DNA from: Timema cristinae
Taxonomy: Eukaryota; Arthropoda; Insecta; Phasmatodea; Timematidae
Assembly: GCA_039000515.1 (NCBI GenBank)
Contig: JBCFYV010011135.1
Span: forward strand, 25,413,725-25,477,724
Length of the DNA stretch: 64,000 bases
Reading direction: 5' to 3'
The first letter of the stretch is position 1. The number at the start of each line of letters is the position of its first letter. Shown piece after piece: positions 10,685 to 20,955 of the stretch. A program made the position numbers and the translations under genes. A model generated the notes under the pieces. That model worked only from the letters and a program-made list of their open reading frames with translations. It was not told where the DNA came from and did not search any database.

Positions 10685-10974
10685 AAATATATTTTAGTTA
10701 ATTAGAACTTTGTTTTTAACTAACATTTGTAAGTTATATGACTTGGATCCACAAGGAAGATGGTAGAAATATAAGTATACGACAAATACATTTTCTTTGA
10801 AGCACTAAAACTACGTTCGTAAATACATATATCAAGTCATATGATATCCAGCCAATACTTCTTTCTGTTGTTTGCTTACTACACATCCATTTGATTAAAA
10901 AGTTACAACACAATTATGAACTGTCCCATGCGTTAAAGATTGAGGTATGGTGCATTTAGATGATTTGTACTTGC

Positions 10975-11113
10975 ATTTGTGCAGAGTGAGTATGTAAAGC
11001 CATTGAAGGGAAAACCACCCTCGATAGACCTGACCGGGATTCAAATCTAGATCTCCCTGTAATCGGTAATCCAGTCTTTTGAAAGAGTAATGGTTTGTAA
11101 CCATTAACCACCA
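10975..11113 (-). mobile_element. SINE family D head fragment
   Basis: Complement of a tRNA-like head (ACCGGGATTCAAATC on the + strand) with the linked CCACCCTC segment. Head only. Confidence 0.5.
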
Positions 11114-11135
11114 ATGAAGATTTTTTTTTTTTTTT

Positions 11136-11374
11136 TTAGCACGTCTTACAACCCGTTCGAGTTATACACATATATGTACTAATTACACTAATTTGTTAAG
11201 GATGAGGAAGGTAAAATTTAGAGAGAGTGTACCTGCATTTGGATGGAGGGAGAGTGGAAAAAGATTTAGTAAAGAGCACACGCAGCCGGAATTCTAACTC
11301 CGATCTCTCTTTTGTCGGCAGTTTAGACTATTGGGAGAGTGAGACCTTAGCCCATGCGACCGCCAAAGTGGGTT
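11136..11374 (-). mobile_element. tRNA-derived SINE, family D
   Basis: Shared tail complement at the left (GCACGTCTTACAACCCGTTC), divergent body, and a tRNA-like head at the right ending near GACCGCCAAAGTGGG. Confidence 0.65.
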
Positions 11375-12345
11375 ACGTGAACGTTAAGTTAACGTTAGTT
11401 AATTAGTTGTTAGTTCCAAACCCCGATATCACTGCTATCAGCAGGCTAATATGACACAAGCCTTAAGAAAATTAAAATTATATATTTTTTAAATTTAAGT
11501 TATTAAGTTTTGTTAGTTTGGAAAGTGCAGGTTAAATAACTCCAACCTAAAATTACAATAAACAATACACTACAGTATATTATTTATATATTTTTTACTA
11601 CCAATAATTTGTACATTGAGATACATAATTCAATTTGAGATACAACATTCAATTATTATTATTCTAAATTAATTAAAAAAAGTTTTTAATTATTTACTTA
11701 GGTAAAAACTTTTTTTTCCTTTAAAAAACGATAAAATATTAACGCAAACAAACATAAAAAGTATTAAAATTTTAACAATAAGGATCACTTGGGATAATAT
11801 AGTATTTTTTTGTCCTAATTCCTTAAGTTTTTTTAATTCTCTGTGTTTATTACCGAGAGCAAAAACACACGTCGTTATATTTAAGAATTGATCACACTCA
11901 TATAAATATACAGTTTTTAACACTAAACAACACTCAAATTGTATTAATGTGTTTGTAATAAACAAAAAAATGATTCGATTATAGTTAATATTTCATAAAA
12001 AAAAATTGATAGAAAAAAATTTCATATGTTCAAATACCAACACAACCACATAATAACAGTGAAAAGTATTGTTCTGTTTACAAATTCTCGAAAAACAACA
12101 ACAAAACAAAACACATTCACAACACAAAAGAATTTTCAAAAGTGAAAAGATAAGCAAGAGATATGTATAGTATATCCTTTCAGCAATGACTTCTGAAGTT
12201 CTACTCAACTGATTTCCATGATATAAAAATAAAAAATAAAATAAAAATGAAAGCTCAAACACCAAATATGTGCTAAAAGATTTCAAATTTCAAAAATTCA
12301 AAGAGGAAGTAGCAATTTTAGAAAATGACACATTCTTTTTACCAA
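11375..12345. other. AT-rich stretch without recognised features
   Basis: Very AT-rich. The ORFs at 11690-11965 and 11993-12286 (-) are low-complexity Leu/Phe-rich readings of AT-rich DNA and are not supported as genes. Confidence 0.5.
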
Positions 12346-12379
12346 ACCACTCTCTCTCTCTCTCTCTCATATATATATA
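12346..12379 (+). repeat. (CT)n(AT)n microsatellite
   Basis: A CT dinucleotide run followed by an AT run. Confidence 0.85.
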
Positions 12380-12487
12380 GATTAGATTAGAGCATTTATA
12401 GGATTATCACATCAATATCAAATTCGACAAACTTTCGATAAAGAAACTGCAATATATATAATTTGAATGTGTGGACACTATTTTTTT

Positions 12488-12738
12488 TAACACTTCGTCT
12501 TACTACCTGTTCAGGTTATACATTTACATGATAATTATCCTAATAGGATAGAGATGAGGAAGGAAGCATTTTAGAAGTAATATACCCTCATTTGTGTGGA
12601 AGGAGAGTGGGAAACTATTTAGGAAAAAAAAAAACACCCTCAGTAAACACGACTGAGATTCGAAACCTGATCTCGTCATAAACAAGCTAGTTTAACACAA
12701 GAATGACAACTTAGACCATTCGGCCACTGAAGGAGGAG
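12488..12738 (-). mobile_element. tRNA-derived SINE, family D
   Basis: Starts with the shared tail complement (CTTCGTCTTACTACCTGTTC) and ends in a tRNA-like head (complement ends CATTCGGCCACTGAAG). Confidence 0.7.
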
Positions 12739-13041
12739 AGGACATTGGTGGTATAATTTCACTGACAAAAGTAAGGGACAACACCTTTTTAAAATAATCC
12801 CTAAAACCATTATCGTAATTAGTACTTAAGTGTATAACAAAACCGCGTAGTTAAACACTGTGCTAAAAAAAATAATATAATGTACAGAAGTGCAGCTCCA
12901 ATAACAAACTATATCAATAGAAAAAAGGGATTGTATTGAGATTCAAGGAGCTGAAAATCTAAATGAGCTTTGAGAACTTACATTTTTGCTACAAAATGTA
13001 AATTATTTAATGGCTACAGTCATAAAATAAGTTTTTATAAC

Positions 13042-13505
13042 ATCGCGTCTTACTACCCGTTCATTTTGTACGTGTATGTTCTAACTACGCCGATATGTTA
13101 GGAATGAGGAAGGATGAATTTAAATAAAGTGTACCATTTTGGAAATACTATCCTTGGTAAATCAGACCAGATTCCAACTTCCGATCGCTCCGGCATTGGT
13201 AGCCAGTCTGTTGTAAGAGTGATGCCTTAGACCAGTGGTTCTTAACCTTTTGGAAATGACAAAACACTTTTTGATTATTAGAAAAAAAATTTGTTGAACA
13301 CTCGTGTTCAGGTGACATTTTTTTTTCTATTTAAAGAATATATTTTATTGGTTTATAAATAAACGCGGGTAGCAATCTTCAATCAGAATCAATAGTAGCT
13401 AACATCACTCAGAACCGTTGTTATTTGACATCTTTCACCAGCAGAACACTTGTAAACAATTCACGGAACACCAGTCAAGAACCAGTGACTTAGACTATAG
13501 GCGGG
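13042..13505 (-). mobile_element. SINE family D interrupted by a hAT element
   Basis: The SINE tail and body run 13042-13232. The head is broken by a hAT insertion (13233-13487) and the last few bases appear to resume at 13488. Confidence 0.6.
13233..13487. mobile_element. Small hAT-type nonautonomous element
   Basis: About 255 bp with ends CAGTGGTTCTTAACC and (right end, reverse complement) CACTGGTTCTTGAC, flanked by an 8-bp duplication, CCTTAGAC (13225-13232) against ACTTAGAC (13488-13495), one mismatch. Eight-bp duplications and CAGTGG ends fit the hAT superfamily. Confidence 0.75.
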
Positions 13506-13779
13506 CAACATATTTTTCAAAGTAATCATAAGTGTGGTGAATTTAAAGTAAAATCTGACACACCATGTAAAAATCTTGAAATTAGGTTGTTACAACAAAC
13601 ATTTGAAACAGCACACACACTATCAAAACAAGTTTATTCAAAACATGTACACTTTGACTACTCAATTACAACAAATTACTCAAATATAAAACGTTAGTCG
13701 ATTTAATGCGAAATTTGGCAATTTTTTTGTTGTCTAAGGCAGCTCATGCATGTACTAGTCTGGCTCCGTTTCCAATTAC

Positions 13780-14440
13780 TTAAACTCGTATATAGGTGGG
13801 CTCGCTAGTCCAGTTCGGCTCTCCAGGGGATGTCGGTGGTACTCGGAATGTCACTAGCTCGCTATCTGCTCGTACGTATGTGGAGAGTATGAGCCAGGCT
13901 CTTGTATCCACAGTGCAGAGTGTGATTTGGTCAGTCAAAGGAACCATGTCGATTTCCATATCCAAATTGTTCATGAGCCCCGAGTTTTTTGATAAAGTTT
14001 TTAGACGAGTAGAGTCAACTATTGCCGGCTTTGTGGTAAATTCGTAGCACAGATTATTCTAATAGAGGAAAGCGAGACTAGGCTTGGGATTCACACGTAC
14101 AGTCTACGCGGGAGAAATTCACTGATGCTGACTTATTAGAAAAAAAGACAATATCCAGGCATCGTTCAGGAAAATATTGCACTGGCTTCGGGATAATAAA
14201 AGTAGTGGAGCGCCAGAGGATGATGCGTACAAGCCAATATTGTGGTGAAATACGACCGAGTCCGGCTTGCGCGTGGATGAAGAAGTAGCAAAATCATTAG
14301 CTGAATATCTGAAAGAGGAATGCTTCCAATTTAATGCAGGACATGTCTAGTTACAACCAAAACACGCTGTCAGAAAAAAGGTTTTATTTTACTGTGAGAT
14401 CAGGCAGACTCAAATACGTCACTTGTGGCGATTGGCGACA
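13780..14440 (+). pseudogene. Degenerate coding-like block, unidentified
   Basis: A block of higher GC in AT-rich surroundings. One frame is open 13796-14047 (83 codons, ending AGFVVNS). After that, protein-like stretches appear in shifting frames with stops, for example DEEVAKSLAEYLKEECFQF near 14275-14332 and VRKKVLFYCEIRQTQIR soon after. This looks like a broken retrocopy or an old transposon gene. I do not recognise the protein. Confidence 0.4.
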
Positions 14441-15150
14441 GGGTTGTCCATCCCAGCCTTATACCATATAATCATATAAGTGAGTAATAGAATAATTGAT
14501 TGAAACAATTTGAAACATAACTTGTGATATTGAAAACTTCGCAATCTCATGGAAAGTTTTGAAATTTAAATACTTCAACTTTCTATGAGTGTTTAAAAAC
14601 TCTTCTGTTATATTTGTTTAATTTGTCTTGAATCGCGCAAAATGTGTAAAGCTTTCTAACAAATACTGTTCAAGTTTTATCAAATTGTGGGAATATAGAT
14701 TAGGTTAATATTATATTGTGTCACAACCCAGAGAGTATAATACTCTGCTCAACAATTAAATAACTAGTTGAAAATAGTTTCAATGATTTTAAAAGTAGAT
14801 ATATGCCAGTATTATAATGTCTATTTTACATATGACTCAAAAATCAAAAATATTAATCTAAAGAAACATAGTAAGCTCAAGAAATAAACTTACCAAAAAT
14901 CCACTTCGGTGGGCATGCAGATTAGTCTGGCTAGCCAAAGAGGTAAAATATAAGAGGTTCAAATACCGGCCGGGTGTATTTGAGCTTTATTTCCTAAAGG
15001 GTTAGGACCCTCAATTTCCTATAAATTCTACCTTTCTCATTATTACTCCTTAGATGCAATATAAACCTCTAAAATGTATCCAACACTAAATAAAAATAAA
15101 AAAAGCTTTTTCTTTCTAGAATTTTTTAAAGATATAACGAAGCCATCTCA
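14441..15150. other. Intergenic, AT-rich, tRNA-like fragment
   Basis: Mostly without features. A weak tRNA-like head (GGTTCAAATACCGG) lies at 14958-14971 and is probably an old SINE. Confidence 0.4.
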
Positions 15151-15154
15151 AGAT

Positions 15155-15404
15155 ACTTCAGTGGTCGCATGGTCTAAATCGTCACTATCACACTAGACTA
15201 GACTGCCAATTGATGGGGAGATCGGGGGGTTGATCCCGATTAGGTTGTTTTGATGTGGTTCCTCCCTAAATGTTTTTCCACTCTTCAACACGAATGCAGC
15301 TGCACTTACTCTAAATACAACCTTCCTAATCTTTTACACACTCAAGTAGTTTGTATATACACATGTAACCTGAACTTGTAGTAGGACGAGGTGTTAATAA
15401 AAAA
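15155..15404 (+). mobile_element. tRNA-derived SINE, family D
   Basis: Head beginning near CAGTGGTCGCATGGTCTAA, then a body, a shared-type tail (CTTGTAGTAGGACGAGGTGT) and an A-rich end. Confidence 0.7.
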
Positions 15405-15723
15405 AAAAGCCATTCCATATTTACAAGTAACCCAATATGTACAAGTGTATTATGACAAGCTAGATTTCTGTCTCTTCGACTAGTTTACACACTAATGTCT
15501 AATCAGCTTAAGTCGAAAGCTGCGCAAATAGCTTGTTCCCTTTGAATGATTGTTTAATAAAAACAATTGCATCTAGGAATGATAACACGGCTTTCTAGGA
15601 CCTACAGTAGATTATTTTTATCAGATATCTGTTTTTAGGGGAATAGGTGTGTGTGTGTGTGTGTAAGGATATTTATATATATATCCAAAACCTTAGCCGA
15701 GTCGATAGTACCTATATATATCT

Positions 15724-15990
15724 ATATCCGACACCTTGGCTCGGTCGATAGCATGAGCTAATGGTCCCAGGTTCTATTCCTTGCATGTCAGAAAAATTTA
15801 TCATTGGTAAAATATGGGTTTACCCTTTCACAGTGATGTATTAACGGCTGGGGGACTGGATGTTGTGCCTGTCCACGTCTTAAGTTAGATTATAAGATAT
15901 ATGAAGCTACTACAGTCCTAGCAAACCAGTAGTGGAAAATATATGGCTTGAATAAAAAACTGACCACAGGTTGGAAACAATAATGGATGT
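15724..15990 (+). mobile_element. tRNA-derived SINE, family E
   Basis: Head from CCGACACCTTGGCTCGGTCG, body CTGGATGTTGTGCCTGTCC, tail CACAGGTTGGAAACAATAAT. Just upstream (15685-15720) a partial duplicate of the head follows an (AT)n run. Confidence 0.75.
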
Positions 15991-16819
15991 ATTCGGCGAG
16001 ATCCAATCATTTTATTCATTACAAGTCAAGGTAACTTTTGTCACAAATATTATTTGAAAATACTTGTTATATTACGAGCTCAAAAGAGTCAATGATTGAC
16101 TTTCAATGCCAATGTAGCGTTCTTATATAAGACTGAAAATTCTCGCCAGATCGGCCAGTTTCTGACCCCTGGTTTTTAAGGAGTCACACACATAAGAAGG
16201 TGGAGTGCAGGTAACAAGGTTAGGGTTCAAATCCTTGCCAAGTATGGTTTTCCCTGAATGATTTATCACTCTCATAACTCTTGAGTAAATTTCTTCAAAA
16301 ATTCAACCATACTTTTCCCTCTCTACCCCATCAGTGTGGTTAAAATAAAGCCCAAATGGGGAATACTTTTTTTTTAAAAAAAAAAAAAAGCTCACCAAAT
16401 ATCCAAACAGATGTTTGTTTTTTTGTATATGTTCTTAAATAAGTGTAGTTTTTTTTTGGGGTCAATTTATGAACCTTATTAAAACCCGTATTTTAAATTA
16501 TCAAAATTATTAAAAATAATATGAAAATTGTAACAAACTTCTTAAATATTTATTTTAAATTGTAAAACTATCAAAACTTTGATATAAAATAGTTTAAAAC
16601 TAATGCTTTCAAACCAATTAAATAAATCAAATTTTTTAAACCAAGTTTTTTTTTAAAAAAAAAGAATTAGAAACCAAATAAACAAATAATTCATATTTAC
16701 AAAAAGCTAAAATACTTTTTTTAATGCCTTCTGTTACAATGATTTTAAAATAATAATGACTTATGACATTATGAAAGTTGCTCCTAATTAATTATTTATC
16801 AAAGATTATTTATGTTTTG
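15991..16819. other. Intergenic, low complexity
   Basis: Holds an eroded tRNA-like fragment (about 16180-16370, GGTTCAAATCC at about 16226) and A/T homopolymer-rich DNA. No gene is supported. Confidence 0.4.
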
Positions 16820-17052
16820 CACTTGCATCAAAATAGGATGGAAAAAGAGAGGATGCCAAAGAAAATTTTGGAAATGAAGTATGAGGATAAAGGCCGCAGA
16901 GGAGGCCAAGAAGGATATGGGAGGAGCAGATAACAGAAAATGTGCAGGTGAGAGGAGAAGAATGATGGAAGGATAGAGGGAGATGGAGGCATTTTACTAA
17001 ACGGACTCGGCCACAGGCTGGAAACAGTTGATTTGATGATGATGATGATGAT
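16820..17052 (+). mobile_element. LINE 3' end fragment
   Basis: Contains AAGAAGGATATGGGAGGAGC, GGCATTTTACTAAACGGAC, GGCTGGAAACAG and a terminal (GAT)n. Same tail as the LINE pieces at 34386 and 39278. Confidence 0.8.
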
Positions 17053-17529
17053 CGAAATGAGTCAATTTGGGTATTAAGGATACAATACAATGGGTGGTAA
17101 AGGAGTGTGGATTGAAAAGGAATCTAATGGGTGTGTGTAGATAATTAGTGAGGATGGATTAAGTACGGAGTGGTTTTTTGAGCTATATTCAGAGTTTCTT
17201 TCCTATCGTGTAAGGGAACATCGTGATAAGGTATGTATGTATGTGTGTTTAATTTTTTCTAGGGAAAATTAAAAGTCTCTTAAATTCTACATAGTATTTT
17301 TATATATATATTTTTTTTTAATTTTGACAATAGTTGACAATATTGAATTTTCTGAGATGTGGATCCCTCTGTAGTTTTAATATTCAATGTGGCTCTTTGA
17401 TTAAATGAGTTAGACACCCATGGTATAAGGTGTCACTCACGCAAGAGACTCGTCTGCCTATGATAGAAAGATCAGGGTTCCAACCTCAGTCAGGTGTAGC
17501 GAGTATTTTTTTTTTTTTCTTAAATACTT

Positions 17530-17840
17530 TATTTATTTATTTATTTTAAATATTTAACATGCACTTTCTGAACCGAACTGATTACATCAGCACATGAGAA
17601 TTTCTATGAGCGAGAGAGAACGTATCTACAATTTTGCTGGGAAAGGTATTTTCGCATACCTTCCAAGGTCTTTTACATTCCACAATTGTCTTGAGACCGA
17701 TGGTTTTACTTCTTCTCCTAAAGAAGTTGTGCTTCAGATTTTTTTTTTTTTTTTTATTGCTCAAGAAAAATTCGTCAAACCTGGATGGGTTTGAACCTAC
17801 AAACATTAGGTCCTGAGGAGATCACCGAGGTCGACTTTTC
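17530..17840 (-). mobile_element. tRNA-derived SINE, family F
   Basis: Three copies in the window (also 22185 and 24890). The tRNA-like head is at the right (+ strand GGGTTTGAACC, B-box complement). The body has ATTTAACATGCACTTTC and GGGAAAGGTATTTT. Confidence 0.65.
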
Positions 17841-18369
17841 TTAAATGTTTTCCCTATTTTTCCCCAGGCAAATGCGGGTATGTTTTCTCTAAATTCAGGA
17901 TTCCTCGTCCCTACAAAATTAGTGTAATTAGTTCATGTGCATAAACCCGTAAGACACAGTTTTAAAGATAATTAAATTAATCTTTCTAGTCTAGGACTTG
18001 TTAAATAAGAATTGGATTATGGACAATTAAGTTAGCATATAAGTAAATTATATTATGTTGTGTTGGCATTATTTCTTTATATATTAAAGAAAAAAAAAGT
18101 CATGCTTTTAAATTAAATATGGCACTCGACAGATACAAAAAGCAAACCTTATAAATCATACGAGGTAAACAAGACAACAAACAAATATTATGGCTCTTAT
18201 TTTTTAAACGCTACAACGTAACAAAAAATATATATGTATATAACAAAGAGTATTTCAACTTTCATGTACAGTGATTTAAAAAAAAAAACAGTGGAGTAAA
18301 ATATTAGTTATGGTAAAGTAAAAAATGTACGTATTGCACTAAGTGATTTTTATTATATCATAACCTTCT

Positions 18370-18600
18370 TCGGTGGTTGAATGGTCTAAGGTGTCACTCT
18401 TGCAATAGACTAGACTACCGATGACTATGACACTGGGGTTTGAATCCTGCTCGGATTTAATAAGGGTGGTTTTACCTCAACTCTTTCTTCTTACATAAAT
18501 TCAAGTATATTTACTCTAAATGCTACTTTACTCATATTTATCGCATTAGCATTATTAGAACAGTTATGCATATAGCCCAAACAGGTAGTAAGACTCAGAA
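18370..18600 (+). mobile_element. tRNA-derived SINE, family D
   Basis: Head CGGTGGTTGAATGGTCTAAG, B box GGTTTGAATCC, tail AGCCCAAACAGGTAGTAAGA. Confidence 0.7.
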
Positions 18601-18779
18601 CTTTTTATGTCTGTCATGAGAATTGTATCTACCACACGCAGAGGTACAAAATTTTAAAAATTAGTTGCCCCTGTGCACAAAAATGTGCATCTCGAAGATG
18701 GAATCTGAATTTTTTTATTAGATTTCTTTTTTCAATTTACTAAAAAATTTGAGTCAGAAAAAATAAAATTAAGATATTA

Positions 18780-19290
18780 TATTTTTTCTTTCAGATGTTC
18801 ACATTTCAGGTTACCCCGGTTGCAAATATACGCTCAGAATTGTCGCGATAATTCACGAAATCGGCGTTTTAGCGCGATAATCGCGATTTTAAACGATGTC
18901 CGCGATTTTCGGCATTCGCGCTAATATTTTGTCTTTGTGACTTGTACATACTTTTTCCGGACCAGCTGCCACTAAATCTTACTTTTTTAATAAGTTGACA
19001 GCACATTTTTTTCGGACTAGTGTTTTTTACCGTTTTGTCCAAACAAAATGTAATTTTTGGTTTTCACCTCAATATGTTTAGTTTACCTGTTTCAAACATT
19101 GTCCTAGAAGTCTAGTTTTAACCCAACAAAGTCACCTTAATCAAGAAAGTTTGGTAAAAACCACTTTTTTAACGCTTTTGTCTTAATTCGATAATTTCGT
19201 CGCAAAAATAGGATTTATGTAATTCACCGCTTATTCACTGCTTTTGGGAAACTTAAAAACGAAATTGGGATTTTTTTATTCACCATAAAA
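18780..19290. other. CG-repetitive AT-rich segment, possible old DNA element
   Basis: A cluster of CGCGATAATCGCGATTTTA-like motifs at 18840-18930, followed by AT-rich DNA ending near GCAGGGCTCTGTGAAT. The right end has a hAT-like CAGGGCTCT word, but no matching left end or target duplication was found. Confidence 0.3.
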
Positions 19291-19307
19291 GCAGGGCTCT
19301 GTGAATA

Positions 19308-19529
19308 TTATTAATATTATTATCACACCACGTCTTACTATCCGTTCGGGTTATACGCACTTACGCTAATATGTAATGGTAGGGTGATTGTGAGATGAAA
19401 TGGAGGACCTGCAGTTTAACGTGGAATCCGAACCACGGTGGCGACCTGGCATTCCCCACATTCACAAGATGTCTTGTCAGAGGTGAAGGAAGGGTTTGGT
19501 AATCAGATAAATCAGTGCCGGGACCGAGG
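19308..19529 (-). mobile_element. SINE family B, 5'-truncated
   Basis: Shared tail at the left, body through the CCGGGACCGAGGA segment, then an abrupt switch to a 27-bp LINE-tail fragment (19530-19556). Confidence 0.75.
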
Positions 19530-19747
19530 AGTCTGTTTAATAAAATGCCTCCATGAACTAACATAAGATGCACGTTTACTTTTTTTTTTTTGTGTGCAAA
19601 AATAAGCTTTCCTTAGGGTGATAAATGTCAATTATTAAATTATTTACAATACATTTGAGATCTATAAGATATATTTCCTTTCCACAAGACGCCATTTTGA
19701 ACTAACTACACAATCTAAGTATGAAATATTTCACGTCCTTTTTTTTT

Positions 19748-19968
19748 TGCATTGCGTCTTACTACCCGCTCAGGTTGTACGCTTTTGGGTTAGGTATGAT
19801 GAAGGTTGAATTTATATGAAATGTATCCACAGTTGCGTGGAGAAAAAGAGTGTGTGAAACAATTTAGGAAAAACCACCCTCAGTGCATTCGAACCAAGAT
19901 ATCCCTGTTATAGGCAGTTTAGTCTATTACGAGAGTAGAACCTTAGACCATACGGTCACTGAAGCCGT
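19748..19968 (-). mobile_element. tRNA-derived SINE, family D
   Basis: Tail complement TGCGTCTTACTACCCGCTC at the left. The tRNA-like head at the right ends near CATACGGTCACTGAAGCCG. Confidence 0.7.
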
Positions 19969-20162
19969 TATTTATCGGGAGTAGACCTGAGCAATTAATT
20001 TCCATATTGATAATCGATACACCACCATGTTCTGCTGAATAATTCATGTCCAAATAGGCTTCACTTAAATAATAGACGGATGTATATTATGGTGAGCAAG
20101 GATACATAAAAGTATGGGTAAAATATATAATTAAAAATAAAATTAAATCTTATTCAACTAAT

Positions 20163-20660
20163 GGGTATTTAATGAGGATGGAAAAAAAAGAGGACGCTGA
20201 AGAAAATGTTGGAAATTAAATATGTGGGAAAATAAGACTGCGAGTGAGGCCAAGAAAGAGATGGGAGGAACAGATAACAGAAAGTGTTCAAGTGAGAGGA
20301 GAAGAATGGAAGAAATTAAATATTTAGCGCCGCGTCTTACTACCCGTTTGAATTATACGCTTTAAGTACTAATTACGCTAATGGATTAGGAATTGGTAAG
20401 GTTGAATTAGAGGAAGTGAACCCGCATTTGCGTGGAAGAGTGTGAAAACCATTTAAGTAAAACCACCCCCAGTTCACCCGACCGAGATTCGAACCTCGAT
20501 CTCCCCGTCCTCAGCAGTCGAGCTCGACACGACAAGCGCGTTAGCCAACTACGCCACCGAGGCGGGTGAAGAAATTAAAGGAGGAAGGTTGGTTGAAGAA
20601 TAGAGGAAGATGGAGGCATTTTACTAAACTAACTGGAAAGAGATGATGATGATGATGATC
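20163..20660 (+). mobile_element. LINE 3' end, split by a SINE
   Basis: LINE tail sequence at 20163-20320 continues at 20580-20660 and ends in (GAT)n. A family A SINE sits between, flanked by a 12-bp duplication. Confidence 0.85.
20321..20567 (-). mobile_element. SINE family A nested in a LINE
   Basis: Full-length family A copy with exact 12-bp target duplication GAAGAAATTAAA at 20309-20320 and 20568-20579. Confidence 0.92.
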
Positions 20661-20949
20661 ATAATAATATATTATTGCACTTGAGTCCTCAATTTTAAGA
20701 ACTATTACTCTACTCCACTGATTCGGTAAAGTTAAATGATGAGCTGTAAAACTAATTAAAAACTAAAGCTTAAACTATTTTTGTAAGGGCTTATTTTGTG
20801 GTAACTTACAAAAAATATTTAAATAATAATATAACACATATAAAGTTGATTTAAGCATTAAAAAAAGGCTAAAAAAAAGATAGTCACTAAACTTAAATTT
20901 TCTCACCCATTGAGTTGTACATATTTTTTCTTGTTGATTTTTTTAAATA

Positions 20950-20955
20950 TTTATT
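20950..20955 (-). terminator. Candidate Mondo polyadenylation signal
   Basis: AATAAA on the minus strand about 195 bp after the stop codon, in a U/A-rich context. Confidence 0.6.
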
